Source: CAWBRT01 sp963819175 (GTDB lineage: Bacteria > Acidobacteriota > Terriglobia > Terriglobales > Acidobacteriaceae). Taken from it: a DNA stretch of 64,000 bases. The translations under genes were made by a program, and so were the position numbers. The notes under the pieces are model-generated. The model was not told the origin of the DNA. It ran no database searches and saw only the letters and a program-made list of their open reading frames with translations. Position 1 is the stretch's first letter. The number at the start of each line of letters is the position of its first letter. The stretch lies in NCBI GenBank assembly GCA_963819175.1, contig CAWFVJ010000019.1:124001-188000 (forward strand), given 5' to 3'. This document shows positions 45,974 through 55,024 of this stretch, in pieces.

Positions 45974-48925
45974 CTACACTACTAAAATACGCTCAAAAAT
46001 CTCCCGAACCATAATCGTGGTGTTTTCCAGCTCTTGCGGCAGCGCCTCGGACACCTCCCGGCCAAGGCTTGCGCGCATCAGCTTACCCACAGCCTCCAGA
46101 TCCGGCTCAAAGCCGGGAAGCGTGTTACGTGCTGAGCCGTAAACCATGCGGAGGCAATGTTCCAGTGTTCGGAGGAACTCCGCGGCACGGCAAAGAGCGG
46201 AAGCTTCAGCAGCCGGGAGAGCCCCCGCCTGGCCCAAAGCCGCCAGGCGAGCGACGATGTCCGTCGCCGGAACGACTATCGCCCGCTCAACCGTCAGGCT
46301 CGACGCGATGAAATCGATGTCGTAGAAGCCGCCCCAGCCTTTCTTGAAATCGCGCTCCTTGCCTACGCTCATCTCCAGTCGGGTGCGCATCTCCCGTACT
46401 TGCCGTCGAAACGACGGGATGGCGGAAAAGCGCCGGTGCAGATGCCGGATAGCCTCAAGAACCTCGGACGCAATCACGGCGGAGCCCGCCACGTGCCTCA
46501 ACTTGGTATAGGAAAGTGCTTCCCAAGGCTGGGCTTCGTTGCGGAAGTACTGCCTGAGGCGCGAAGGGCTGGTGGTCACTTCCCCCTCCCCGCCGTGCGG
46601 GCGCAAGCGCAAGTCAACGGTGAAAACGATGCCATCGCTGGTGTAGGAGCTGAGCAGCGTCACGATCGTGGCGGCTGCACTTGCAACCCGTTCGGCGGGC
46701 ACCTCGTCGCCGCGCACAAGCAGCAGATCGGCGTCGGAGAAAACATCAAATTCAGAGGTGCCGAGGCGTCCCAGGGCGAACACGGCACAATCCTCCGGTG
46801 CTCCGGACGCAGCGAAGGCAGTTCGTATGGCCGCTTCGGCGGCCCTGGTCAGATCCTGCAACGATTGCCATACCGGTTGTGGGCACAGAAAGTCGCGCAA
46901 GCAGCTGCGCAGCATCTTGCGTCGGTATTGTGAACGGAGTTCGGCCATCACCACCGCCTGCGTGAACGGTGCCGCAGGCTCAGCGGTATCGGTCAGCAAC
47001 TCGGGCGGGGAGTCCACAAACGCCACTTCGACGATGTCTTCGGGATGACGGATTAGCGAATCGGTGACGAGCCTGCTGGCGGCCAGAACGGGCACGGCGC
47101 GCTCCAGTAGCAATACATGCTGCATTAGCGCCGCGTAGCGTGTGTCTTCGCTGACCGCCGCGCCAAGGACACGAAAGAAATTGCGCTCCGCCCGCGAACC
47201 AACGGGCAAGCTGGCGGCGGTTCCGAACAAGGCCGGCGAATCGACCGCGAGGCGTGTCAGCAATTGTGCGTCGCTGTGCTCCGCCCAGTGGAGGACAGTT
47301 GCGGAATGCTCTTCCGCGGGCGAAGCTGCCACCGTTTGCTGCTGATGAATGACGCGCTCGTAGATTGCGGCGACGCTTTCCATGTGCTCACGAACCAGTT
47401 CGGTGAGCGGTCGCGGTTCGCGGTCCGGGGTCTCGGCAACCAGCGAGCGCTGAATTGCCTGCAATTGCCATTTGTCTGCAGGAAGAGTGTGCGTCTGCTG
47501 CCCCTGCCAAATCTGAAGCCGGTGCTCCACCTGCCGAAGAAAGGTGTAACTGGCGCTCAGGATGTGGAAATCGTTGCCACTGAGGTGTTCCTTGTCATGC
47601 AGCTTCTGCAGCGAGAACAACGTGCCTCCTGAGTGCAGCCAGGGCTCGGCTCCGCCGTAGACGCGCTGCAGACACTGCACCAGGAACTCGATATCGCGAA
47701 TGCCGCCGCGATCAAGCTTGACGTCGATGGCGGAGCCCAAGCGCCGGCCCGCCATGCCGCGGCGGAAGCGCTTCTTGATTTTATGCAGCGACTCCAGGGC
47801 GGTTTCGATGGCGCGAAAATTGATTTCTCCCCGGTAAACAAACGGTTGCGCCTTACGTATGAACTGGCGCGCCAGTCGCTGATCGCCCGCCGAGTGCCGA
47901 ACCTTGATGAGTGCCTGCAACTCCCAATCATGTGCCACTTCGTCGTAATACTGGAGGGCGCGGCTGAGCTGGATCGCAAGCTCGCCCTCGCTTCCGCGCG
48001 GCCGCAGCCTCAGATCGATGCGGAACGCGGGACCGTCCCGGGTGATCCGCCCCAAAACATCGGTTAGTTCCTGGGCCAGCCGGACAAAAAACTCGTGGCC
48101 CGAAATGGAAGTGTTTTCCGCATCGCGCCCGTCCTCGAAGATGTAGAGCAGATCGATGTCGGAGCTGTAATTCAGCTCGTTGCCGCCCAGTTTGCCGAGC
48201 GAGAGCACGCTAAAGCGGGTTGGAACCAGGCGGTTTTCCGAATCGTAGTGCTGAGGCGTGCCATAGCGATTGCGCAGGGCGGACTCGCAAATCCGCAGCG
48301 CTTCTTCGATGAGCACATCGGTGAGGGCCGAGATTTCGGCAGTGATCTCGGCCAGCGTGGCAAGGCCAAGAATGTCACGCAACACGATGCGCACGTATTC
48401 ACGTCGCTTGAAGCGGGCGAGCAGCAGGGACGTGTCGGTCTCAAACGAACGGGAGCGGAAGCGGGCAAAGGCACCGGAAAAGTCTTCGACCGATTGCACT
48501 CGGCCAAGCGAATCTTCACGCAAGAATCCGGGCAACAGGTCCGGATTCTGGATAAGGGTCTCACCAAGATACTGGCTGTGGGCGAACAACGCCAGCGCAT
48601 AGTGCAGCAACTGCGGATGCCGCTCGAAGGAACGAATCACCTCCAACGACTCGGGATAGATGAAGCGCTCAAACAGGTTCAGCGCGGCGTCCGGATTCGG
48701 GGACTCGGCGAGCAACAACGTCAGCGGCGCAAACAGCGAGGCAGGAACCCGCCGGGCAATGCGCATGAAATTGGCTTTCGCCTCCAGCGGAGAGTTGAAG
48801 CGTATCGCCGCCATGCCAGCCGGGTACTCCGACTCTTCGCCGATTCCTGATTGTGATTGGTCTGCCAAGACCCTTCCCTGCTCGCTTCCGGCCAGCGCGC
48901 ATGCAGCTTCCGACCGCTGACTCAA
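45974..48925 (-). CDS. glnE: Bifunctional glutamine synthetase adenylyltransferase/deadenylase
   Basis: Controls GlnA activity by attaching or removing AMP. The 983-residue protein has two nucleotidyltransferase domains: LGKLGGNELNYSSDIDLLY (243-261, the deadenylylase side) and ALGRLGTSEFDVFSDADLLL in the C-terminal half (adenylylating side), each with the G-G..D-D motif. GlnD-UR linker helices lie between. The TTG start at 48925 has AGGTAAAG upstream; an ATG at 48814 is an alternative. It lies just downstream of glnA on the same strand. Confidence 0.94.
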   Translation of the reverse strand: MSQRSEAACALAGSEQGRVLADQSQSGIGEESEYPAGMAAIRFNSPLEAKANFMRIARRVPASLFAPLTLLLAESPNPDAALNLFERFIYPESLEVIRSFERHPQLLHYALALFAHSQYLGETLIQNPDLLPGFLREDSLGRVQSVEDFSGAFARFRSRSFETDTSLLLARFKRREYVRIVLRDILGLATLAEITAEISALTDVLIEEALRICESALRNRYGTPQHYDSENRLVPTRFSVLSLGKLGGNELNYSSDIDLLYIFEDGRDAENTSISGHEFFVRLAQELTDVLGRITRDGPAFRIDLRLRPRGSEGELAIQLSRALQYYDEVAHDWELQALIKVRHSAGDQRLARQFIRKAQPFVYRGEINFRAIETALESLHKIKKRFRRGMAGRRLGSAIDVKLDRGGIRDIEFLVQCLQRVYGGAEPWLHSGGTLFSLQKLHDKEHLSGNDFHILSASYTFLRQVEHRLQIWQGQQTHTLPADKWQLQAIQRSLVAETPDREPRPLTELVREHMESVAAIYERVIHQQQTVAASPAEEHSATVLHWAEHSDAQLLTRLAVDSPALFGTAASLPVGSRAERNFFRVLGAAVSEDTRYAALMQHVLLLERAVPVLAASRLVTDSLIRHPEDIVEVAFVDSPPELLTDTAEPAAPFTQAVVMAELRSQYRRKMLRSCLRDFLCPQPVWQSLQDLTRAAEAAIRTAFAASGAPEDCAVFALGRLGTSEFDVFSDADLLLVRGDEVPAERVASAAATIVTLLSSYTSDGIVFTVDLRLRPHGGEGEVTTSPSRLRQYFRNEAQPWEALSYTKLRHVAGSAVIASEVLEAIRHLHRRFSAIPSFRRQVREMRTRLEMSVGKERDFKKGWGGFYDIDFIASSLTVERAIVVPATDIVARLAALGQAGALPAAEASALCRAAEFLRTLEHCLRMVYGSARNTLPGFEPDLEAVGKLMRASLGREVSEALPQELENTTIMVREIFERILVV

Positions 48926-48957
48926 ACGCTTTCTTTACCTGAGGATAGCACGCTCGT

Positions 48958-49010
48958 CCACCCCAGCAAGCCAACAGCCGGCTTGCCGGGGACCCCGGCT
49001 GTCATTCCGG
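48958..49010 (-). repeat. Reverse copy of a GGGGTCCCCGGC-type repeat
   Basis: CACCCCAGCAAGCCAACAGC and GGCTTGCCGGGGACCCCGGC resemble, in inverse orientation, the repeat at 13238-13320 that forms the tail of the second PTPS gene. Confidence 0.6.
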
Positions 49011-49081
49011 CAAACGCCAAGCGCCTGCGGGAGTCCCCCGAGCAACACCGCGGAAGGTTGGGCGGCACGTGCCTGAAGAAT

Positions 49082-49108
49082 AAAAAAGGCCCGGCTGAAC
49101 GCCAGGCC
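49082..49108 (-). terminator. Rho-independent terminator of glnA
   Basis: On the minus strand GGCCTGGC, loop GTTCA, GCCGGGCC (8 pairs, one G-T) is followed by TTTTTT. It begins 40 bases after the glnA stop and separates glnA from glnE. Confidence 0.85.
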
Positions 49109-49147
49109 CGGAGCACTGCTTCGGAGATCAATGAGAATGCTGATTAC

Positions 49148-50572
49148 TTAAATGTCGTAATACAAGCTGAACTCGTAGGGATGCGGACGCAGACGCATGG
49201 CATCCACTTCCTTGCTGCGCTTGTAGTCGATATAGGTCGTCAGCAGGTCTTCGGTGAAGACATCGCCCTTGAGCAGGAACTGATGATCGGCTTCGAGCGC
49301 GTCGAGCGCCTGTTCGAGCGAACCCGGCATGGAAGGAACCTGCTTCAGCTCCTCCGGTCCGAGATCGTAGATGTCCTTATCGAGCGGCTGACCCGGATCG
49401 ATCTTATTTTCGATTCCATCCAGTCCGGCCATCAGCATGGCGGAAAACGCCATGTAGGGATTGCAACTCGGGTCGGGCGGGCGGAATTCAACGCGCTTGG
49501 CCTTCGGCGAAGCCGAGTACATTGGGATACGGCAGGCAGCCGAGCGGTTGCGGCGCGAATACGCAAGGTTGACCGGAGCTTCAAAGCCCGGAACCAGGCG
49601 CTTGTAGGAGTTCGTCGTCGGAGCGATGATCGCCGACAGTGCCGAACCATGCTTGATCAGTCCGCCGATGTACCACAGACCCAACTGCGAGAAGCCGGCA
49701 TAGCCGTCTCCGGCGAACAGAGGCTTGCCGCCCTTCCACAGCGACTGGTGGCAGTGCATGCCGCTGCCGTTGTCCTGGAACAGCGGTTTCGGCATGAAGG
49801 TCACCGTCTTGCCGTATTGATTGGCAACATTGCGGACTACGTACTTGTACATCATGGTGTTGTCCGCCATCTTCAGCATCGGACCGAAGCGCATATCGAT
49901 TTCTGTCTGGCCGCCGGTCGCCACTTCGTGGTGGTGGCACTCGACCTCTATGCCGCACTTCTGCATCGTCAGCACCATCTCGGAGCGCAGGTCCTGGTAG
50001 TGGTCGGTGGGAGGCACCGGAAAGTAGCCTTCCTTATAACGCGGACGATAGCCGAGGTTGTTTTCCTCGCGGCCCGAATTCCAACGGCCCTCTTCCGAAT
50101 CAATGAAGTAGTAGCCCTGGTTTTCGCGCTGATCGAAACGGACATTATCGAAGATAAAGAACTCGAGTTCGGGGCCGAAGTTACAAGTGTCGGCGATGCC
50201 CGTCGAATTCAGGTACATCTGCGCTTTCTTGGCAATGTAGCGCGGATCGCGGTCGTAGCGCTGTTTGGTGACAGGATCCTGGACGTCGGCGATCATGACC
50301 AGCGTTGGGACTTCGGTGAAAGGATCGAGCTGGTAGGTCGTCGGATCCGGCATCAGCAGCATGTCGCTTTCGTGGATGGCAGCCCATCCGCGAATCGAGG
50401 ATCCATCCATGCCGAAGCCGTCTTCGAACACGGCCTCATCAAGCTCGCCGATTGCGTAGGAAACGTGGTGCCAAAGACCGGGAAGGTCGGTGAATCGGAG
50501 ATCCAGTATCTGAACGTTATTCTTCTTTGCAAAGTCCAGAACGGCTTTCGGATCACCCTTAGTATCTGCCAT
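49148..50572 (-). CDS. glnA: Type I glutamine synthetase
   Basis: Makes glutamine from glutamate, ammonia and ATP; the main ammonia-assimilation enzyme. 474 residues with FGMDGSSIRGW near 53, FGPELEFFIFD near 132 and GSGMHCHQSLW near 269 (metal and ATP residues), and AYSRRNRSAACRIP near 337. The adenylylation site is present: Tyr402 in DKDIYDLGPEE, matching Tyr397 of E. coli, so the adjacent GlnE can act on it. The C-terminus FSLYYDI is typical. Confidence 0.96.
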   Translation of the reverse strand: MADTKGDPKAVLDFAKKNNVQILDLRFTDLPGLWHHVSYAIGELDEAVFEDGFGMDGSSIRGWAAIHESDMLLMPDPTTYQLDPFTEVPTLVMIADVQDPVTKQRYDRDPRYIAKKAQMYLNSTGIADTCNFGPELEFFIFDNVRFDQRENQGYYFIDSEEGRWNSGREENNLGYRPRYKEGYFPVPPTDHYQDLRSEMVLTMQKCGIEVECHHHEVATGGQTEIDMRFGPMLKMADNTMMYKYVVRNVANQYGKTVTFMPKPLFQDNGSGMHCHQSLWKGGKPLFAGDGYAGFSQLGLWYIGGLIKHGSALSAIIAPTTNSYKRLVPGFEAPVNLAYSRRNRSAACRIPMYSASPKAKRVEFRPPDPSCNPYMAFSAMLMAGLDGIENKIDPGQPLDKDIYDLGPEELKQVPSMPGSLEQALDALEADHQFLLKGDVFTEDLLTTYIDYKRSKEVDAMRLRPHPYEFSLYYDI

Positions 50573-50752
50573 CGATGCTCCTTTTGAGCGGCTTGCCGCG
50601 TCAGATGGTCAGGGTCTCCGCCCGGTGCAGACCTGAAAACACTACAACACTGGGCTTAACCCTGTAGATTGAGATGTTTGTCGGCATCCTAGCTAAACAT
50701 CAGCTATCTACCTGATGGGAGGATATAGCCCAGCATTCCAGGACTGGAAATC

Positions 50753-50770
50753 GATACTTTTTATCGTATC
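50753..50770. promoter_or_regulatory. Candidate LysR-type operator palindrome
   Basis: GATAC, 8 bases, GATAC inverted (GTATC) forms a perfect 5-bp interrupted palindrome containing ATAC-N8-GTAT, similar to LysR-type T-N11-A sites. It lies 133 bases before the LysR gene and 180 before glnA. This is inferred from shape and position only. Confidence 0.4.
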
Positions 50771-50881
50771 TATAACTTCGCTTTATGGCGTTACTGCCGC
50801 AAAACCACTACACTGGCATTGGGTTTAGAAATCAGGCACTTCCGTCAAATTTTAAATTGCCTTAGTTGGTTGATCCTGTTA

Positions 50882-50901
50882 GGCAGATAACGGCAGATAA
50901 C
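50882..50901 (+). repeat. Tandem 10-base repeat abutting the LysR start
   Basis: GGCAGATAAC occurs twice in tandem directly before the ATG of the LysR gene, in the place of a normal ribosome binding site. It may be an autoregulatory site or slippage product. Confidence 0.6.
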
Positions 50902-50902
50902 G

Positions 50903-51807
50903 ATGGACTTCGATCAACTGGAAACGTTCGTGGAGGTCGCACGACACCTTAGTTTCTCCAGGGCAGCCGAGAAGCGTTTTCGCACCCAGCCGGCCATTTC
51001 CGCGCAAATACGGGCGCTCGAAGAGGAAATTGGAGCCAGGATTCTCGACCGCACCGGGGGAAAGGTCTCGCTGACAGCCCCGGGAAGGCGTTCTTGAGGT
51101 ACGTGGAGGAGGCGCTCGAAGCCCGCCGCAACATCCTTGCGGAGATGGCGGAGATGGAGCGCGTGCCGCGTGGCGAATTAGTCGTGGCCGCCAACGAAGG
51201 CACCTGCCTGCACATTCTCCCCGAGGTTTTTGCCGAATTCAAAAAGCTCTACCCTGACGTTTCCGTCAACGTAAAGCGATCGGAAAGCCCCAAGATACTG
51301 GAGGCGATCATCGATAACACCATCGATTTCGGGGTGGTTTCGATGCCGGTCAGCGACAAGCGCCTGACGACGGTTGTGATTCATCGCGACGAACTGGTGG
51401 TGATCACTCCTCCGCGGCATCCCTTGTCCAAGCAAAAGACGGTGACGCTGGAACAGTTGGCAAAATATCCGCTGCTGGTTCCGAAGATCGGCCGCACCCG
51501 CGACATGATTGAGGCGCTGTTCGACGAACGCCGCCTGAAGCCCGACTTCTCGATGGAATTGGACTCCAGCGAACTCACCAAGCGCTTTGTGGCCGCAAGC
51601 GTGGGCATAGCCTTCATTGCGAACTCGCATGTCGAAAACGAAGCCCGGGCGGGACTGTTGAGTTCCTTGCGGCTGGCCGACGCGCATATCGCTCGCGACC
51701 TGGCGCTGGTGTTTCGCAAGGATAAGGCGCTGAGCCGGGCGGCCCTGGCCTTCATCGAGATTGCCGTGAAACAAAAAACGCCACAAATGGCCGGCGCTCC
51801 GAAGTAG
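50903..51807 (+). pseudogene. LysR-family transcriptional regulator, frameshifted
   Basis: The first frame (50903-51097) encodes a LysR HTH (MDFDQLETFVEVARHLSFSR, ISAQIRALEEEIGARI) and breaks after LTAPG. The second frame (51094-51807) continues with FLRYVEEALEARRN and a full effector domain (GELVVAANEGTCLHILPEVF, VAASVGIAFIANSH). A missing G in the GGG at 51082-51084 (codons for Pro-Gly-Lys) explains the break, so it is a one-base deletion or a homopolymer read error. With it repaired the protein is about 301 residues. It is divergent from glnA; its targets are unknown. Confidence 0.85.
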
Positions 51808-51984
51808 CTCGTTCCCTAATTTTCCCTATTTCCCGATGCCGCGGCGGCACGGCACAAGCACTGGCTCCGCCACACCTAAGAGCCGATTGCGCCCACACAT
51901 ATTTTCAATTATTTTCAAATACCATTGAAACTTCGTGTGATACCGTTGCATACGCTGGAGGACATAGAAGAATTGGCCAAAGAC

Positions 51985-52530
51985 ATGGTCCCCAAGAAGA
52001 TCTTCCTCACCAAGGGAGTGGGAAAACACAGGGAGCGGCTCACCTCGTTTGAGTTGGCCTTGCGCGACGCTGGAATTGCAGCCCAGAACCTGGTTCGGGT
52101 TTCGTCCATTTTCCCCCCAAACTGCAAGCTGATTACCCGCAAGGACGGATTGAAGTACTTGAGTCCGGGCGAAGTGGTCTTCGCCGTAGTTGCCGAGAAC
52201 TCGACGCGCGAACCGCACCGTTTGACGGCCTCCAGCATAGGGCTGGCGATGCCGGCCGACCGCAGCACCTACGGATACCTCAGCGAGCACCACTCGTTTG
52301 GAGAGACCGATCAGGTTGCAGGCGACTACGCCGAGGAATTGGCCGCGGAAATGCTCGCGACCACGCTGGACGTGGAATTCGATCCGGACAAGTCCTGGGA
52401 TGAAAAGAAAGAAGTCTACCGGATGTCGAACAAGATCGTGCGCACGGCAAACATCACGCAATCGGCGGTCGGCGACAAGAAAGGTCTTTGGACCACCGTG
52501 ATCGCCTCGGCCATCCTGATCTTTGAATAA
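51985..52530 (+). CDS. Pyruvoyl-dependent arginine decarboxylase
   Basis: Self-processing enzyme that turns arginine into agmatine. The family N-terminus MVPKKIFLTKGVGKHRERLT starts at 51985, and the autocleavage Ser lies in NLVRVSSIFPP near residue 43 (cleavage between the two Ser creates the pyruvoyl group). EHHSFGETDQVAGDYAEELA near 121 is also conserved. The start is uncertain: TTG at 51973 has GGAGG upstream, and the frame is open back to 51925. With aguA and aguB nearby it gives the first step to putrescine. Confidence 0.9.
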   Translation: MVPKKIFLTKGVGKHRERLTSFELALRDAGIAAQNLVRVSSIFPPNCKLITRKDGLKYLSPGEVVFAVVAENSTREPHRLTASSIGLAMPADRSTYGYLSEHHSFGETDQVAGDYAEELAAEMLATTLDVEFDPDKSWDEKKEVYRMSNKIVRTANITQSAVGDKKGLWTTVIASAILIFE

Positions 52531-52582
52531 GACATGTTTCAAAGTTTCGAGTTTCAAGTTTCTCTGAAGCCTTTCCGAATCC

Positions 52583-52616
52583 GCGTCAGCCAATTGCTGG
52601 CGAATGTGGGCCACCA
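52583..52616 (-). repeat. Hairpin repeat, reverse orientation
   Basis: CAGCCAATTGCTGGCGAATGTGGGCCACC is a partial reverse copy of the GGTGGCCCACATTTGCC unit, between convergent polyamine genes. Confidence 0.6.
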
Positions 52617-52636
52617 GATGCAAGAGCTGTTCGCGC

Positions 52637-53734
52637 TCAACATTCCTCAGCCCCTCTACGATCTTTTCGCAGGCGTTCAAGCACCGCAGCCACGATGAGC
52701 GGCAGCCCGACCGTGGCATCCAGGAAGACTTCGCCGAACTTGCCGCCTTCGGCGGGAGGCACAAATTTGCCCCACGAGATAGCTTCGCTATAGGGCGAGC
52801 CGGAGAGTCCGCCCCAGAAGGCCGGTTCCGGACAGATGCGCAGACCGTAGTGGTAGCGCTTCAATGGCAGGTCTTCCCCGCCCCGGCGATGCCGCAGTTC
52901 GATATAGGGTCCGAACTGCTGCGACCAGTTGCGCGGCACTCCGCCGCCGATGGTGAAAAGGCCGAGGCGCTTTTGTCGCAGCAGGGTTTCGGCGAAGTGG
53001 TCGAGATCCAGGAACGGGTCAAAACGGATCAGCGGACGGTTCTCTTTGGCGCGCTTGCGATTGTGCAGAGCGATATCGAGGCCAAGTTCGGAATCGGTGA
53101 AGGCGGGCACGAACACGGGCACGTTCTTTTCGTAGGCCGATTTCAGAATGCCGCGTTCCGGCACGTTCTCGTGTAGGTATTTGCCGATCTCGCGATTGAG
53201 TTTGTAGGAGCACATGACCTCGTCGGCGTCCCAGCGGTCGAGAATGCCGGCGACAATGGACTCGACGAAGTTCAAGTTGGTCTCCGGTTCAAGCGTGTCA
53301 TAGACGCGGTTGTAGCCGGCTTCGTAGAGCTCGACATCATTCATCTTTGCGTCGTAAACGAAGTGCGACTTGCCGGCGGCTTCCACCAGACCGTGCGCCA
53401 TCAGCGCGCCGGTGGAAACCAAGGCGTTCACGATTCCCTGCTCGATCAGTTCGGCGACGATCAGGCCCTGCTTGGCGACCGTCATGGCACCCGCAAGGGT
53501 CATCACCACGAAGCAATCCTTGTCACGTGCCATGGCCTCCAGCACGTCGGCCGCTTGACCGACCTGGCGTCCGGTGAACGCCGTTTTCGCCATGGCGCGC
53601 ACCAGGTCGTCGACCGTGCGGACCCGTGAAAGATCGAGCGGCTCCAGAGGGACCAGTTGATCGCTGATCGGGTCATGCAGTTCGCGCTCGATGCCCGAGC
53701 CCTCCGCATTGTGTTTATGATCGCCGTGCTTCAC
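52637..53734 (-). CDS. Deoxyhypusine synthase family protein (bacterial)
   Basis: 365-residue NAD-dependent enzyme of the deoxyhypusine synthase family. It shows TLAGAMTVAKQGLIVAELIE near residue 77, VSTGALMAHGLVEA near 105, IGGGVPRNWSQQ near 260 and the catalytic Lys in AISWGKF near 317. Bacteria have no eIF5A to modify; bacterial relatives are linked to homospermidine- or spermidine-type polyamines made from putrescine. The GTG at 53734 with AGAGGTGAG upstream is preferred to a GTG at 53752. It is convergent with the arginine decarboxylase and divergent from aguB. Confidence 0.9.
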   Translation of the reverse strand: MKHGDHKHNAEGSGIERELHDPISDQLVPLEPLDLSRVRTVDDLVRAMAKTAFTGRQVGQAADVLEAMARDKDCFVVMTLAGAMTVAKQGLIVAELIEQGIVNALVSTGALMAHGLVEAAGKSHFVYDAKMNDVELYEAGYNRVYDTLEPETNLNFVESIVAGILDRWDADEVMCSYKLNREIGKYLHENVPERGILKSAYEKNVPVFVPAFTDSELGLDIALHNRKRAKENRPLIRFDPFLDLDHFAETLLRQKRLGLFTIGGGVPRNWSQQFGPYIELRHRRGGEDLPLKRYHYGLRICPEPAFWGGLSGSPYSEAISWGKFVPPAEGGKFGEVFLDATVGLPLIVAAVLERLRKDRRGAEEC

Positions 53735-53951
53735 TTGCTCACCTCTTTGCACTCGCTGCCGCCGTCAAACCCGCGGCGCGGAACAATCCTGTATAAAGAC
53801 ACGACTCGAAGGTAAGCCTAATTGCATCCAGCATTGGGATCAAGGTGAAATGCTAACTACGCCGCACGAAGCCTGGCAGAATGTCTCAATCGGCGCGATA
53901 GTCATTTGTTATGCTAGAGGCGAAACCTTGCTCTGCAGCGGAGGCCAGGCC

Positions 53952-54854
53952 GTGGCACACGATAAGTTTCAGGCCGGACTTGTGCAGATGGCGTGCGGTC
54001 CTGAACCGAAAGAGAATCTTGAGCGTGCTATTGCGCATGTGCGCGAGGCCGCCAAGCGTGGCGCGCAAGTCATCTGCCTGCCGGAACTTTTCCTGACGCA
54101 ATACTTCTGCCAGCGCCAGGATGCGGCGCTGTTCGATCTTGCCGAGCCGATTCCCGGGCCGACGACGGCACGCTTTGGCGAGCTTTGCCGTGAACTGCGC
54201 GTAACCGCCGTGGTTTCGCTTTTCGAACGACGCGCCCCCGGACTCTACCACAATACGGCCGCCGTGATTGGCCCGGATGGCGCTTTGCGCGGCATCTATC
54301 GCAAGATGCACATACCCGACGACCCGCTCTACTTCGAAAAGTATTACTTCACCCCTGGCGATCTCGGCTTCAAGGTGTTTGACACGGACGTGGGCCGCAT
54401 TGGCACGCTGATTTGCTGGGACCAGTGGTATCCGGAGGGTGCGCGCCTGACGGCCATGCAGGGCGCGCAAGTGCTGCTTTATCCCACGGCCATCGGCTGG
54501 CATCCGGCGGAAAAGGCGGAGTTCGGCGAGGCGCAGTACGATGCGTGGCGAACCATCCAGCGCGCGCACGCGATTGCCAACGGCGTTTACGTTGCCGCAG
54601 TGAACCGCGTGGGCCACGAGAATGGCGACATCCGCGGAAATCGCGCAATGGGAGCGGGCCTGGAGTTTTGGGGCGGCTCTTTCCTGTGCGATCCCTTCGG
54701 ACGAGTGCTGGCCGAGGCGTCGCATGGCGACGAAGAAATTTTGATTGGGGAGATCGATGCCGCGAAGATGGAAGATGTGCGCCGGAACTGGCCCTTTCTT
54801 CGCGACCGGCGCATCGACAGCTACGGGCCGATTACGCAACGAATGATCGACTAG
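53952..54854 (+). CDS. aguB: N-carbamoylputrescine amidase
   Basis: Nitrilase-superfamily enzyme that releases putrescine, CO2 and ammonia from N-carbamoylputrescine. The catalytic triad is visible: Glu in CLPELFLTQYFCQ, Lys in YRKMHIPDDPLYFEKYYF, Cys in LICWDQWYPEGARL. These match AguB closely. The start is the GTG at 53952 with GGAGG 7 bases before, giving 300 residues; the frame is open back to 53850, but that adds an unrelated leader. Confidence 0.95.
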   Translation: MAHDKFQAGLVQMACGPEPKENLERAIAHVREAAKRGAQVICLPELFLTQYFCQRQDAALFDLAEPIPGPTTARFGELCRELRVTAVVSLFERRAPGLYHNTAAVIGPDGALRGIYRKMHIPDDPLYFEKYYFTPGDLGFKVFDTDVGRIGTLICWDQWYPEGARLTAMQGAQVLLYPTAIGWHPAEKAEFGEAQYDAWRTIQRAHAIANGVYVAAVNRVGHENGDIRGNRAMGAGLEFWGGSFLCDPFGRVLAEASHGDEEILIGEIDAAKMEDVRRNWPFLRDRRIDSYGPITQRMID

Positions 54855-54889
54855 ACGCTGCCCCGTGGTTTGCAGCATATGTTTTCAGG

Positions 54890-54982
54890 GCGTCATCCTG
54901 AGCGAAGCGAAGGATCTATGCATTACAAATCAAATACATAGATTCTTCGCTCGCTGCGCTCGCTCAGAATGACATTTCAGGT
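54890..54982. repeat. Long inverted REP-like repeat
   Basis: GTCATCCTGAGCGAAGCGAA and a GGATCTATG segment pair with CATAGATTCTTCGCTCG..CGCTCAGAATGAC around a short AT loop, forming a hairpin with about 35 bases per arm between aguB and aguA. Confidence 0.85.
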
Positions 54983-55024
54983 GTTAAAAGCTGTTTGATA
55001 CGAGAAGGTCGCACCGAGACAGAA

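Larger units (their letters stand above)
50573..50902. other. Intergenic region between glnA and a divergent LysR gene
   Basis: 330 bases with no gene, holding the promoters of both divergent genes. It is more AT-rich than its surroundings and includes the GATAC..GTATC palindrome (50753-50770) and the GGCAGATAAC tandem repeat. I do not see a clear sigma-54 GG-N10-GC element. Confidence 0.6.

Noticed and set aside
48669..48974. Minus-strand 101-codon frame at the start of glnE
   Set aside because: Out-of-frame reading of the glnE 5' region; the glnE frame carries the conserved N-terminal domain.
48857..50587. 576-codon plus-strand open frame opposite glnA
   Set aside because: It is antisense to glnA and parts of the flanks, reads as low-complexity Arg/His/Val protein, and arises from the GC-rich codon pattern of glnA.
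52604..53176. 190-codon plus-strand ORF opposite the deoxyhypusine-synthase-like gene
   Set aside because: Shadow frame; the minus-strand protein has clear family motifs including the catalytic Lys.
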